The translations under genes were made by a program, and so were the position numbers. From Anastatus disparis (lineage: Eukaryota > Arthropoda > Insecta > Hymenoptera > Eupelmidae), in the NCBI GenBank assembly GCA_017163975.1, contig JAFFSR010000366.1:241001-305000 (forward strand): a stretch of 64,000 nucleotides of DNA. The letters are read 5' to 3'. The notes beneath the pieces were generated by a model that was given only the letters and a program-made list of their open reading frames with translations, made no database searches and was not told the origin of the DNA. This document shows, piece by piece, positions 1 through 9,548 of this stretch. Position 1 is the stretch's first letter, and each line of letters begins with the position of its first letter.

Positions 1-426
1 TATTCCAATCACTCTAAAGAACTAAAATATATATAATCCTAAAATTTTGGTTTCAATTTTTAAATATAATTCTTATTTCAAATATTTTTACATAGCTTAA
101 CATTGTATTTTAATCATAAATAGTTTAAAAAATAAAGATGATTTTATTTGAAATAAACAAATGTAACTAGTTGAAGCAAAATAAATAATATAAAATTATT
201 CGATGACTAAATAAATTACAAGTAGGTTTCTTCAAATTATTCATTTAATTTAGAAATATTTTTAGATTTTTCAATTTTCTACCATTTTTTGAAACATGCA
301 GAATTGTAGAAAACTTGAAAATCCAAAAAATTCTATAAATTAAAAGTTTAATTTATAAACTAGAAATGATAGTTAAGTCGACTTTCATTGTTGCCTTAAA
401 AACTAAAAAGAATTCCATTTTATACC
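1..426. other. AT-rich spacer, no gene seen
   Basis: No convincing reading frame or RNA gene. The stretch around 230-385 weakly resembles the small TTAA element at 56350-56562 (AAGTCG next to TTAA and a short inverted A/T-rich core), so it may be a decayed relative. Confidence 0.4.
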
Positions 427-1162
427 TTAAGGTATCAGGCCTGAGTTTAAGCCAGTTTCAGGGCTGAGTTAAAGAAAATTTAAATTTAGTCATAATTTTT
501 TTTCCTGATAATATTAATTAATGAAACTTTTTTTTACCTAAAATATATATTAAATACAAGACTTTGTTCCAAGAATAATTTTAAAAAACCTCATCCAAAG
601 TTTAAAATTTTTTGGATTAGTTAAAGAATAAATTTTTTAAATTTTAGTACTTGTTGCAGACTTTCTCAGCCAATTTTCAATTAATTGACCTCAAAATTTT
701 CAGAGATCTTCAACTTATATATCTTCACAAAATAACAGTTTGAGTTTTTAAAAAAAAATGAATTTAAAAGTTTGGTTTGGAATAAGTTGATAAAAATACA
801 TATTTTTATGAATTTCATGTAAGTAATTCAATTCAACATACTCTCAAACTTATCAAAATTTCAGAACTGTTATGTTGTAAAGATATATAAACTTAAAATT
901 TCTGGGAATTTTGAAGTCAATTAGTTAAAAATTGGCTGAGAAAGTCTACAGCAAGTAACGAAATTCAAAAAATCCATTCTTTGAGTAATCGAAAGAATTT
1001 TAAGCATTGAATGAAGTTTTTTAAAATTATTCTTTGGTGCAAGTCTTGTATTTAATATATATTTAAGGTAAAAAGAAGTTTCATTAATTGATATCATTAA
1101 AAAAAAATTATGATTACATTATAATTTGATTTTTTTTCAGCCACTCAGTCATGATACCTTAA
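427..1162. mobile_element. TTAA-flanked foldback element (736 bp)
   Basis: TTAA at 427-430 and 1159-1162 flanks ends GGTATCA and TGATACC. The two halves are inverted copies (for example AAATACAAGACTT near 553 against AAGTCTTGTATTT near 1040), giving arms of roughly 350 bp around a centre near 790. No coding capacity. TTAA duplication with purine-first ends fits Kolobok-like or piggyBac-like MITEs; the superfamily is inferred. Confidence 0.75.
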
Positions 1163-1857
1163 ATGACATATAATAATAAAACTATGACTATGAACAGTTA
1201 CTTTTAAAGTATTGATAATAATTATAGATGGATATTAACATAGATATTAACTTCTTTTTTGTATAATCTTATGTTAGATTTATGAGCCAAAACTTAAACA
1301 AAATCTTTTATGTTTGCTTAAGAACAAAACTCTTTATTAATATATACATATATAATTTAAGTAAAAAGAAACTAGTAATATAAATTAAACTCTGATGAAA
1401 ACAATCTAAACTGCTTATAACAAGAAAGCTCCATCGGACACGGCAGGCGACGTCGGAATGAACAGTGGGGCTTGATTATACTGCGCGCGTCAACGATCTT
1501 TAGGTGGCGCTGGGGAAGTTTGGTTTGTTGGAGCTCCTATTCTTAACACTCCCTCCCTCCAACAGACCTCTGTCCTTTCATCCTTTCCTCATATTGATTG
1601 TCTTTACAATCTATAGTGTCGTGTCACCTGAAAGAAGATACCGCATAATACGGCTTATGACTTCTGAATGTTCGCATCTATTTCTACATCTATATACGTA
1701 ATTATGTGCATATAAATTTTAATGCAGCATGTTACATCTTAATTTACATTTCAACTTCTTTATTCTTAATACCCTTTATTGTCTAAAACAATAAAATATT
1801 TTAGTCTGAATATTCTACTTCTAGAATGATGAAAAATTGTCAGTTGGTAATGGTTAA
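1163..1857. other. AT-rich spacer, no gene seen
   Basis: No supported feature. A short GC-richer patch lies at about 1430-1560. The short reading frames here have the composition of random AT-rich sequence. Confidence 0.4.
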
Positions 1858-1859
1858 TA

Positions 1860-2532
1860 CCCTGTTAAAAATAACTAGCTGGATATCCAGGTGCATTATC
1901 TACTTGGATATCCAGATGGATATCACTCTGATCGTTTTGGATATCACTCTGATCGAGTTTGATATCACTCTGATCTTCATTCACCTGGATGCAGCTAAAA
2001 TCCATTTGGAGATTTTTTACAAAAACTTATAATTAGGCATTATAAGCATCTGTATAACATAATAATACTATACCAATAAAAGAAAATTGAAAATTTTACC
2101 CAGATTAAAATTATTCAGGAGGATTATTTTTTATTAATCCAACTGGATATCCAGTTGGATTAATAAAATCAAAAAATTATAAAGTATGCTTTTCAGTGAA
2201 TTATTTGATAAAATTACTTCTTAATTTTTCGATTTTATTAATCCAACTGGATATCCAAGAGGATAATCCTCCTGGATAATTTTAATTTGGGTAAAATTTT
2301 CAATTTTCTTTTATTGGTAATATTATTATGTTATACAGATGCTTATAATCCCTAATTATAAGTTTTCGTAAAAAATATCTAAATGGATTTTAGCTGCATC
2401 CAGGTGAATGAAGATCAGAGTGATATCCAACTCGATCAGAGTGATATCCATCTGGATATCCAAGTAGATAATCCACCTGGATATCCAAGTAGATAATCCA
2501 CCTGGATATCCAGCTGGTTATTTTTAACAGGG
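1860..2532. mobile_element. Foldback element built of GGATATCC words
   Basis: Left end CCCTGTTAAAAATAAC and right end GTTATTTTTAACAGGG are inverted copies, preceded on the left by TA. Both arms repeat the palindromic word GGATATCC with spacers such as ATCACTCTGATC, and they mirror around about 2195. The ends resemble those of the elements at 2533, 6776 and 33314 although the interiors differ. No plausible gene. Confidence 0.7.
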
Positions 2533-2935
2533 CCCTGTTGAAAATGTCTAGTTGGAATTCCAGCTGGATTTCCACATGGAATTCCAGCTAGATTTCCAGC
2601 TAGAATTCCAACTGGAAGTCTATGGATTCTATGTGGAATCCGATAGAAGTCCATGTCCTGGTCTATGTCCACGCACGCGAACAGACCTTTAATTTACGTG
2701 GATTTTTTCATGGACTTCCATGTGGGATTCCATGTGGAATTCCATCTGAATTTCCAAGTGGAATTCCAGCTGGATTTCCATGTGGAATTCCATGTAGAAT
2801 GCCCAACTGGATTTTCATGTGGAATTCTATGTCAATATCTATTAATTCAATCGTAAAATCCAATGGAATTTCATGTGCTTGTCCATCGGGTAAATAGTAT
2901 TATCATGTACGTGTCATTCAAGCTAGATGTCCATA
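2533..2935. repeat. GGAATTCC palindromic-word array (left part)
   Basis: Starts with CCCTGTTGAAAATGTC directly abutting the preceding element's right end, so the junction reads AACAGGGCCCTGTT. The body repeats GGAATTCC, CAGCTGG and CCATATGG-like words about every 10 bp. Similar words reappear at 4438-4530, suggesting a split element whose right terminus is lost. The short frames across it are by-products of the repeats. Confidence 0.6.
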
Positions 2936-4437
2936 GATTATTTTTTTAATTTCGAAATTTTAAAATTCAAGATGTCGGATTCAAAATGGCAGCTTCGCAA
3001 TAATCAAAAAAAATGCGCTTGAGCATGAAAATCTCTAATCAAAAGTTTTTGGAATCGCTGATTACGAATTTAAGGGGACGCTGTATCTCTCTATCCTTTT
3101 CTAATTGAAAAATGTAAATTTTTGGGAAAACTAGTTATTATTGATATCAATTAAGGGTTGTCCGCAACTTCTATAGTGAAAAACAATATTTTGTCTGATG
3201 AGAGCAAATTAATTTTGTTGCTTTTTTTTCAAGTAAAGTTTGACATACTTACAAGGACCTAAATTAAGCTAGAGAATACGTTATTTAAGTATGTCAAACT
3301 TTACTTAAAAAAAAAAAGCAATAAAATTAATTTGCTCTCATCAGACAAAATATTGTTTTTCACTATAGAAGTTGCGGACAACCCTTAATTTCTATCAATA
3401 ATAACTAGTTTTCCCAAAAATTTACATTTTTTAATTAGAAAAGGATAGAGAGATCCAGCGTCCTCTTAAAGTCAGAATTTCGAAACTTTGAAAAGTAAGA
3501 TGGCAAATTCAAGATAGTGGCTTGAGAATTTCGAGAAATAAGATAAGCGAGCTAGAATATCTCTACTTCGGTATTTTTGGGGTTGCTGATTGCAAACCTG
3601 TAGTTAGAATTTCGATATTTCCAAATTCAAGATGGCGGATTCAAGATAGCAGCTTCAAAATAATTGAAAAGAAGATATACCAGTTTAAAAGTCTCTATTT
3701 AGAAGTTTTTGGGATAATGGATCACAAATCCGAGGTCAGAATTTTGAAATTTTTTAATTTAAGATGGCGGGTTAAAGATGGCTGCCGTGAAATTTCGAAA
3801 AAAGAGATACACGAGCTCGAAAACCTCTACTCTGGAGTATTTGAATTCGCTGATTACGATTTTGGAGTCAGAATTTTCAAATTTTCAAATTTAAGATGGC
3901 GGATTAAAAATGACAGCTTCGCAATAATACAAAAAAAAATGCGCTTGAGCATGAAAATCAAGCAGAATTTCGAAATTATGAACTTTAAGATAGCAAATTT
4001 AAGATGGTGGCTTGAAAAACGAGATAAACGAGCTGGAATATCTCTACTTTGGTATTTTTTGGTTTGCTGATTGCAAACCTGAAGTTAGAATTTCGATATT
4101 TTTAAATTTAAGATGGCGGATTCAAGATAGCGGCTTCAAAATAATTGTAAAAAAAGATATAACTGTTTAAAAGTCTCTATTTAGAAGTTTTTTGGGATCG
4201 TTGATTATAGAAGAGATACACGAGCTCGAAAACCTCTACTCTGGAGTATTTGGAGTCAGAATTTTTAAATTTTTAAATTGAAGATGGCTGCTTCAATATT
4301 TTGATAAAAAAGATACGAGCTTGAAAATCTTTACTAGGGAGTTTTTGGAGTCGCAATTTACGAATCTAAAGTCAGAATTTTGAAATTTTGAAATTCAAAA
4401 TTGCGGATTCAAGATGGTAGCTCTAAAATTTTGTAAA
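2936..4437. repeat. ~130-bp tandem repeat with paired GATGGC motifs
   Basis: About nine degenerate copies of a unit containing AAGATGGCGGATTCAAGATG followed by a GCTTC stretch, near 2962, 3497, 3628, 3760, 3890, 3988, 4110, 4275 and 4405. Spacing is mostly 130-132 bp. A 400-bp TTAA element (3070-3469) interrupts the array. Because 132 is divisible by three, a 182-codon frame (3522-4070) stays open across four units; it looks accidental. Confidence 0.65.
3070..3469. mobile_element. TTAA MITE, family 1 copy A
   Basis: TTAA at both ends with inner ends GGGGACGCTG and CAGCGTCCTC. The arms fold on each other around 3262. Related in ends (TATCTCT..TCC followed by TTTTCTAAT) and central stem (AAGCAATAAAATTAATT) to 26031-26419 and 42905-43284. 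Non-autonomous. Confidence 0.8.
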
Positions 4438-4833
4438 TATGCAATTCCAGCTGGATTTCCATATTTCATGTCGAAGTCTGTGGATTTCATGTCCTTGTTC
4501 ACACGCGCAAATAGAAATGAAATTCCATAATTCCAGTATTTTTGATTGAAATCTCACTTATGGTTTAGGATTTAGAAATTAAATTTTCAATTAAATTTTG
4601 TGAGGTAAGGGAAAAAATGGAGTCTTTTAGTAACTTTTATTAAATTATTTTTCAGAATGTTCTAATTTTTTTTTCAAAATTTATTAATTTTTAATATATT
4701 ATACTTTTTAATATAATAAATATTTTGAATATTATTATTTTAATACTTATAAAATTAAATAAATACTTAATTATTTAAATGTAAAATAGTAATTTTTGAA
4801 AATAGATTGTTCACTCATTTCCAAAGTAAATTT
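4438..4833. other. Remnant of GGAATTCC array, then AT-rich spacer
   Basis: Positions 4438-4530 repeat words of the 2533-2935 array (AATTCCAGCTGGATTTCC). The rest shows no supported feature apart from being the probable 3' flank of the minus-strand gene ending at 4834. Confidence 0.45.
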
Positions 4834-5606
4834 TTATGAAACATTATCTTTTTCATCAACGCGATTCATTTTTTTAACTAACTGGATGGTTTTATTAATG
4901 TCTTCAGTAATATAAGACGATGAATTTTTAACTAATTTTTCGATCACTTGCTTATTGCCTATTTTCTCGCATTTCTGATGATAATAATAAACACATTCTG
5001 AAATTTTAAAAATAAGAATAAATACAAGATAGATTAATTTAAGATCAATTTTGATATAACATATAGTTAAAAATTATTACTATTTAATGTCCTCATCTTG
5101 ATGGGAGATATTATCGTCCTTTGATTTACACCATTAGGTGTAGTAACCTTACTTCCTGGTAAAAGGCACTTACATGCTAATTCTGCTGGATATTGGTAAA
5201 GTTCTCTTAAAATTTTTTTTGTGAATAAACGTACATCATGCTTTTTGTATGCACTCCAGTTTTCGTATGGAATAGAAAAATCGTTATTTAAACGAATCAT
5301 TACAGTCTGTAAAAAACATTTATGATATTAAATACTGTAAAGATATATCTAAAAATATAAAAATGTAATATTTATTTTGCAGTCATTTTCATCAGTATTT
5401 GTCCATTTTTCTAAAAATTTAGAAAACATTGTGCATTGATCATTTCCATTATCAATTTCAATCTTTTTTGATTTACTTTTGTTTTGTTCGTTGGAGTTGG
5501 AGTTGGAAGTACTTGCCGAGTCACTTAAATCCTTAAATAAACGTTTTCTGCAGCGAGGTGTTATAATGTTAGTTTTACTGCTACTCATGCCAGAATTCTC
5601 GTCTTC
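4834..5606 (-). CDS. Spliced gene, last three exons; possible BEN-like domain
   Basis: Three coding pieces line up on the minus strand. Exon a begins at 5606 after ATTATAG, reads EDENSGMSSSKTN onward and is rich in Ser, Asn and Lys. Exon b, 5306-5153, follows TTTTTTACAG and ends at a good donor (A before GTAAGG); it reads NDFSIPYENWSAYKKHD, then FTKKILRELY and ACKCLLPG. Exon c, 4997-4834, follows AAATTTCAG, joins in phase and ends in TAA. Exon b resembles BEN domains (FT..LL...F..EELA..S.TGK pattern), and splicing restores LLPGK; this is inference. The donor of exon a is not resolved: its frame stays open to a stop at 5349-5351 and no in-phase GT was found. The 5' end lies upstream and was not seen. 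Introns are only about 155 bp or less, normal for a compact insect gene. Confidence 0.55.
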
Positions 5607-5946
5607 CTATAATTTTTAGATTAATTTTTATTACTAACGAAAAATACCTCGCTCTTAAAAAAGAATTGCCTCAATTTATCAATTTTTATATTGCAGTTTC
5701 GTACTGAATTTAATTTCATAGAAAATGATTAGTTAATGTTAAAATATGCATAAAATTTGTTTAAATAAAAATCATATCATTATGAAAAATTTGAAATTTG
5801 TTATACTATATTCTACTTGAATCTATAATCTTATGTAAAAGTAATAATTCTTATTAGCAATGTAAATTGAAGGTTAAGATGCAAGAAAAAGGTATGTTAC
5901 TAACAAAAAGAATGAATTAATGTAGATGAAATTAGTTAAATCATTT
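5607..5946. other. AT-rich flank of the minus-strand gene
   Basis: Expected to hold an intron or 5' exons of the gene ending at 4834, but no exon could be supported. Confidence 0.35.
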
Positions 5947-7274
5947 CCCATATGGAAAAAATTTTTGGATATAATTGTAAATAACTGTTAATAACTGTAA
6001 ATAAATGTAAATAAATGTAAATAACTGTAAATAACTGTAGAAAAGTGTTAAAAAATTTGGGAATTGAGACATAAATTATAGTTATTCACAATTATTGAGA
6101 ATTATTTACTGTTATTTACACTTATTTACAGTTATTAACTTTTATTTACACTTATTAACTGTTATTTACACTTATTTGCAGTTAGTTATATTTATTTACA
6201 GTTATTTACATTTATTCACTTTTTTCACAATTATTTACAGTTATTTACGATTATTTATAGTTTTTTACAATTATTTGCAGTTATTTACATTTTCGAAAAT
6301 TATCACGAATTTATTCAATAATTTTATATATAGGCGAAAATTTTTAAAAATGTGAATAACTGTAAATAATTGTAAAAAACTATGGAAAATTGTAAATAGT
6401 TGTAAATAATTATAAATAACTGTAAATAACTGTAAAAAAACTGTAAATAACTGTAAATAACTATAAATAATTGTAAATAATTATTAATAACATTAAATTA
6501 TTCACTGATTCAAAAATTTTTGAAAATGTAAATAACTGTAAATAATTATGAATAACTGTAAATAATTATAAATAATTGTAAATAATTATAAAAAACTGTA
6601 AATAATTGTAAATAACTGTAAATAACAGTTAATAACAGTTAATAACTGTAAATAACTGTAAATAATAGTAATTAATAATAAATAATAGTAAATAACTGTA
6701 AATAACTATTATTTATGTCTCAATTCCTACATTTTTTAACAGTTATTTACAATTATTTACTATTACCCTACTAAAAAATGTCAGGTGAAAAATCACCTGA
6801 TTTTTCACTTGATTTCTCACCTGATTTCTCATGCCAAAATCTCATGTGACTATGAGCGTAAAAAAATTAAGTTCCAAACCTATCGAAAAATTCTAAGTTT
6901 TATCACGGAAAACAACATTGAGAAGTATGATTCTTTTTCATTTTCATAATTTGAAATTGATTTTTTATACGTAGAATTTCAATTTTTAATTTCATTTTTC
7001 TGGTCATAGAAATAAATTTCAAACCACTCTAAAAATTATAAGTCCCGATCTTATAATTTTTAACACAAGCCTCTTTTATTTACGTGAGAGAGAGAGAGAG
7101 AAAAACATCAAAAACACATGCACAAGAAGCCTCTTTTATTCTTTTATACACTATTTATGAGTTGAATTAAAATGGAAAAAAAGTGTGTACATACTTTTGA
7201 TAAAACTACACTATTTATAAGTTAAGATTTTAAAGTTTTTACTGTCGTGACCATGTGCGTTCGTTGTCCCTTTA

Positions 7275-7951
7275 CACTAGAAAAAGCAACACATTTAGTA
7301 AAATGTTCCTGAGCATTGTCTCAATATAATACATCTCTCATCGTACTTTTTAAAATACAATTCGCACAAATTTATACAAACGTAACGTGCACAGTATCGC
7401 TTGTCTTTTCTTTCTTGTTATGAGAGAGACATAGACAGAATACAATAGTTCAGCGATGCCGAAAGTGGCAGAGTCAGAGAGGGAAATTCAAAAATGTGTA
7501 AAAAAAAAGTATTAAAATAAATAGTTTTCAAAATTTGATAATTAATAAATAATTCTAAAAAACAAAGTTACTATAACAAAATAATTTTTTTTCAATTTAA
7601 AAAATTTTTTTGAGTTTAACAAAATTTTGTTTAACTCAAAAAAATTTAAAAAATAGAAAAAAAATTATTTTGTTATAGTAACTTTGTTTTTTGGAATTAT
7701 TTATTAATTATCAAATTTTGAAAACTATTTATTTTAATACTTTTTTTTTATACATTTTTGAATTTCCCTCTCTGACTCTGCCACTTTCGGCATCGCTGCA
7801 ATAGTTCATAAATACGAGCGTATTATTTCTTTTAGCAATAGTTTGCGTTAGGTCTGTTGTCGAGAGATATTTTCGCTTGAGGCACGAGAGGTGCCGACAG
7901 GAGGCGCATGAGCCGTTTCAGCTATAGCTAAATGTGTTGCTTTTTCTAGTG
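7275..7951. mobile_element. CAC..GTG element with TA duplication
   Basis: Ends CACTAGAAAAAGCAAC and GTTGCTTTTTCTAGTG, with TA on both sides. It sits exactly at the centre of the surrounding palindrome and carries the hAT MITE at 7451-7798. Interior otherwise GC-richer with no gene seen. Tc1/mariner-like target choice; superfamily inferred. Confidence 0.75.
7451..7798. mobile_element. hAT-type MITE with 8-bp duplication
   Basis: Perfect or near-perfect inverted halves starting CAGCGATGCCGAAAGTGGCA. The 8-bp duplication CAATAGTT is at 7443-7450 and 7799-7806. CAG..CTG ends plus an 8-bp duplication are the hallmark of hAT. Non-autonomous, 348 bp. Confidence 0.88.
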
Positions 7952-8785
7952 TAAAGGAACAACGGACGCACGTGGTTACGATAGTAAAAACTTTAAAATC
8001 TTAACTTATAAATAGTGTAGTTTTATCAAAAGTATGTACACACTTTTTTTCCATTTTAATTCAACTCATAAATAGTGTATAAAAGAATAAAAGAGGCTTC
8101 TTGTGCATGTGTTTTTGATGTTTTTCTCTCTCTCTCTCTCACGTAAATAAAAGAGGCTTGTGTTAAAAATTATAAGATCGGGACTTATAATTTTTAGAGT
8201 GGTTTGAAATTTATTTCTATGACCAGAAAAATGAAATTAAAAAATTGAAATTCTACGTATAAAAAATCAATTTCAAATTATGAAAAATGAAAAAAGAATC
8301 ATACTTCTCAATGTTGTTTTCCGTGATAAAAACTTAGAATTTTTCGATAGGTTTGGAACTTAGTTTTTTTACGCTCATAGTCACATGAGATTTTGGCATG
8401 AGAAATCAGGTGAGAAATCAAGTGAAAAATCAGGTGATTTTTCACCTGACATTTTTTAGTAGGGTATTTACAGTTTTTCACATAAATTATTTCCATATGG
8501 GTTATTATGATAAATAAAAATTGAATCCCACATAGCATGAAATATTTCTGAAATATTGCTGAAATATTTCATTGAAAGATTCGGAATAAAACAGAAATAT
8601 TGATAAGAAATATTTCTGAAATATTGATATGTCCTTCTAGAAGATTGATTTGAAATATTTCATGTAATGTTTCTGTAACATTCTTTCATTATTTTGTAAA
8701 ATATTAATTTGTAATATTGTTGAAAGATTGTAGCAATATTTGATCGAAAGATTCATGTAAGATTATGAATCTTTCAAGAAATGTT

Positions 8786-9240
8786 TCTGAAATATTTCTG
8801 AAATCTTTCATGAAATGTTGATTTGTAAGATTGTTGAAAGATTGCAGAAATATTTTATTAAAGGATTCATAAAAGGTTTTTGAAATATTTCTAAAATCTT
8901 TCATGAAATATTGCTTTGTAACATTGTTGAAAGATTGCAGAAATATTTTATTAAAGGATTCATGAAAGATTATGAATCTTTCAAGAAATGTTTCTGAAAT
9001 ATTTCTAAAATCTTTCATGAAATATTGCTTTGTAACATTGTTGAAAGATTGCTAAAATATGTTATTGAAGGATTCATAAAAAATTATGAATCTCTCAAAA
9101 AATGTTTCTGAAATATTTCAGAAATCTTTCATGTAATATTGATATGTTATATTGTTGAAAGATTACCCATCAGTTTAACTAAAGTATTCATAGAGGATTA
9201 TTAACCCTTTCGGAAATATTTTTGGAATCTTTCATGAAAT
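8786..9240. repeat. ~114-bp tandem array
   Basis: CTTTCATG recurs at 8815, 8898, 9012 and 9126, that is 83 bp and then two steps of 114 bp; a related copy lies near 9227. 114 bp equals 38 codons, so a minus-strand frame (9018-8704) stays open as 38-residue repeats. The element at 51773-55314 has an array of the same period. Confidence 0.65.
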
Positions 9241-9379
9241 ACTGATTTGTAATATTGATGAAAAATTCTATCAGATATTATTTTTGATTTTGTAAGAGTT
9301 GCATCTCAAACTATATTAGATACTTATACATTTATTTGTTATTTATTATTTAAGTGCTTATTTATTTGTGTCAAGAATT

Positions 9380-9475
9380 TTCCGACTTATATACTAAACG
9401 AGAGAGCGTCCCACCACTTGCGAGAGCTTGCCAACCACATTTACGATCACATGAAAATATAATCAAGTAGCCACC
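9380..9475 (+). other. Non-satellite core, CTTATATA type (diverged)
   Basis: CTTATATACTAA at 9386-9397, followed by CCACTTG, is surrounded by GC-richer unique sequence. It resembles the cores at 42594-42690, 46629-46730 and 54070-53994 but lacks the GGGACAAAACG block. Function unknown. Confidence 0.45.
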
Positions 9476-9548
9476 TGCTGGCAAGATGGAAGAATTGCTA
9501 CAAACGCGAGATAACTACAAATATTTAAACAATATTTCTCCAATATTT

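Larger units (their letters stand above)
6776..8464. mobile_element. CCCTACT-ended foldback element inserted in copy 1
   Basis: Ends CCCTACTAAAAAATGTCAGG and its complement, flanked by TA (6774-6775, 8465-8466). The first interior word is CAGGTGAAAAATCACCTG, repeated. Arms of about 500 bp are near-perfect inverted copies. The uninterrupted paralogue at 14813-15521 shows the empty site with one TA, so the 2-bp duplication is read directly. The centre was TTTAAA before the element at 7275-7951 landed in it. Confidence 0.85.
5947..8501. mobile_element. TGTAAATAAC-word foldback element, copy 1
   Basis: Begins CCCATATGGAAAAAATTT and ends AATTATTTCCATATGGG. Inside, the word TGTAAATAACTG runs in alternating orientation (forward 5980-6050, reverse 6090-6290, forward 6350-6715, reverse 6720-6775), which would fold into two long hairpins. 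A second copy in the opposite orientation is at 14813-15521. The right side is interrupted by the 1.69-kb element at 6776-8464. Coding capacity none. Confidence 0.75.

Noticed and set aside
3522..4070. 182-codon plus-strand frame
   Set aside because: It stays open because the tandem unit is about 132 bp (44 codons); it lacks a start context, domains or splice support and varies as non-coding repeats do.
8704..9018. 104-codon minus-strand frame
   Set aside because: Same reason: a 114-bp repeat that is a multiple of three.
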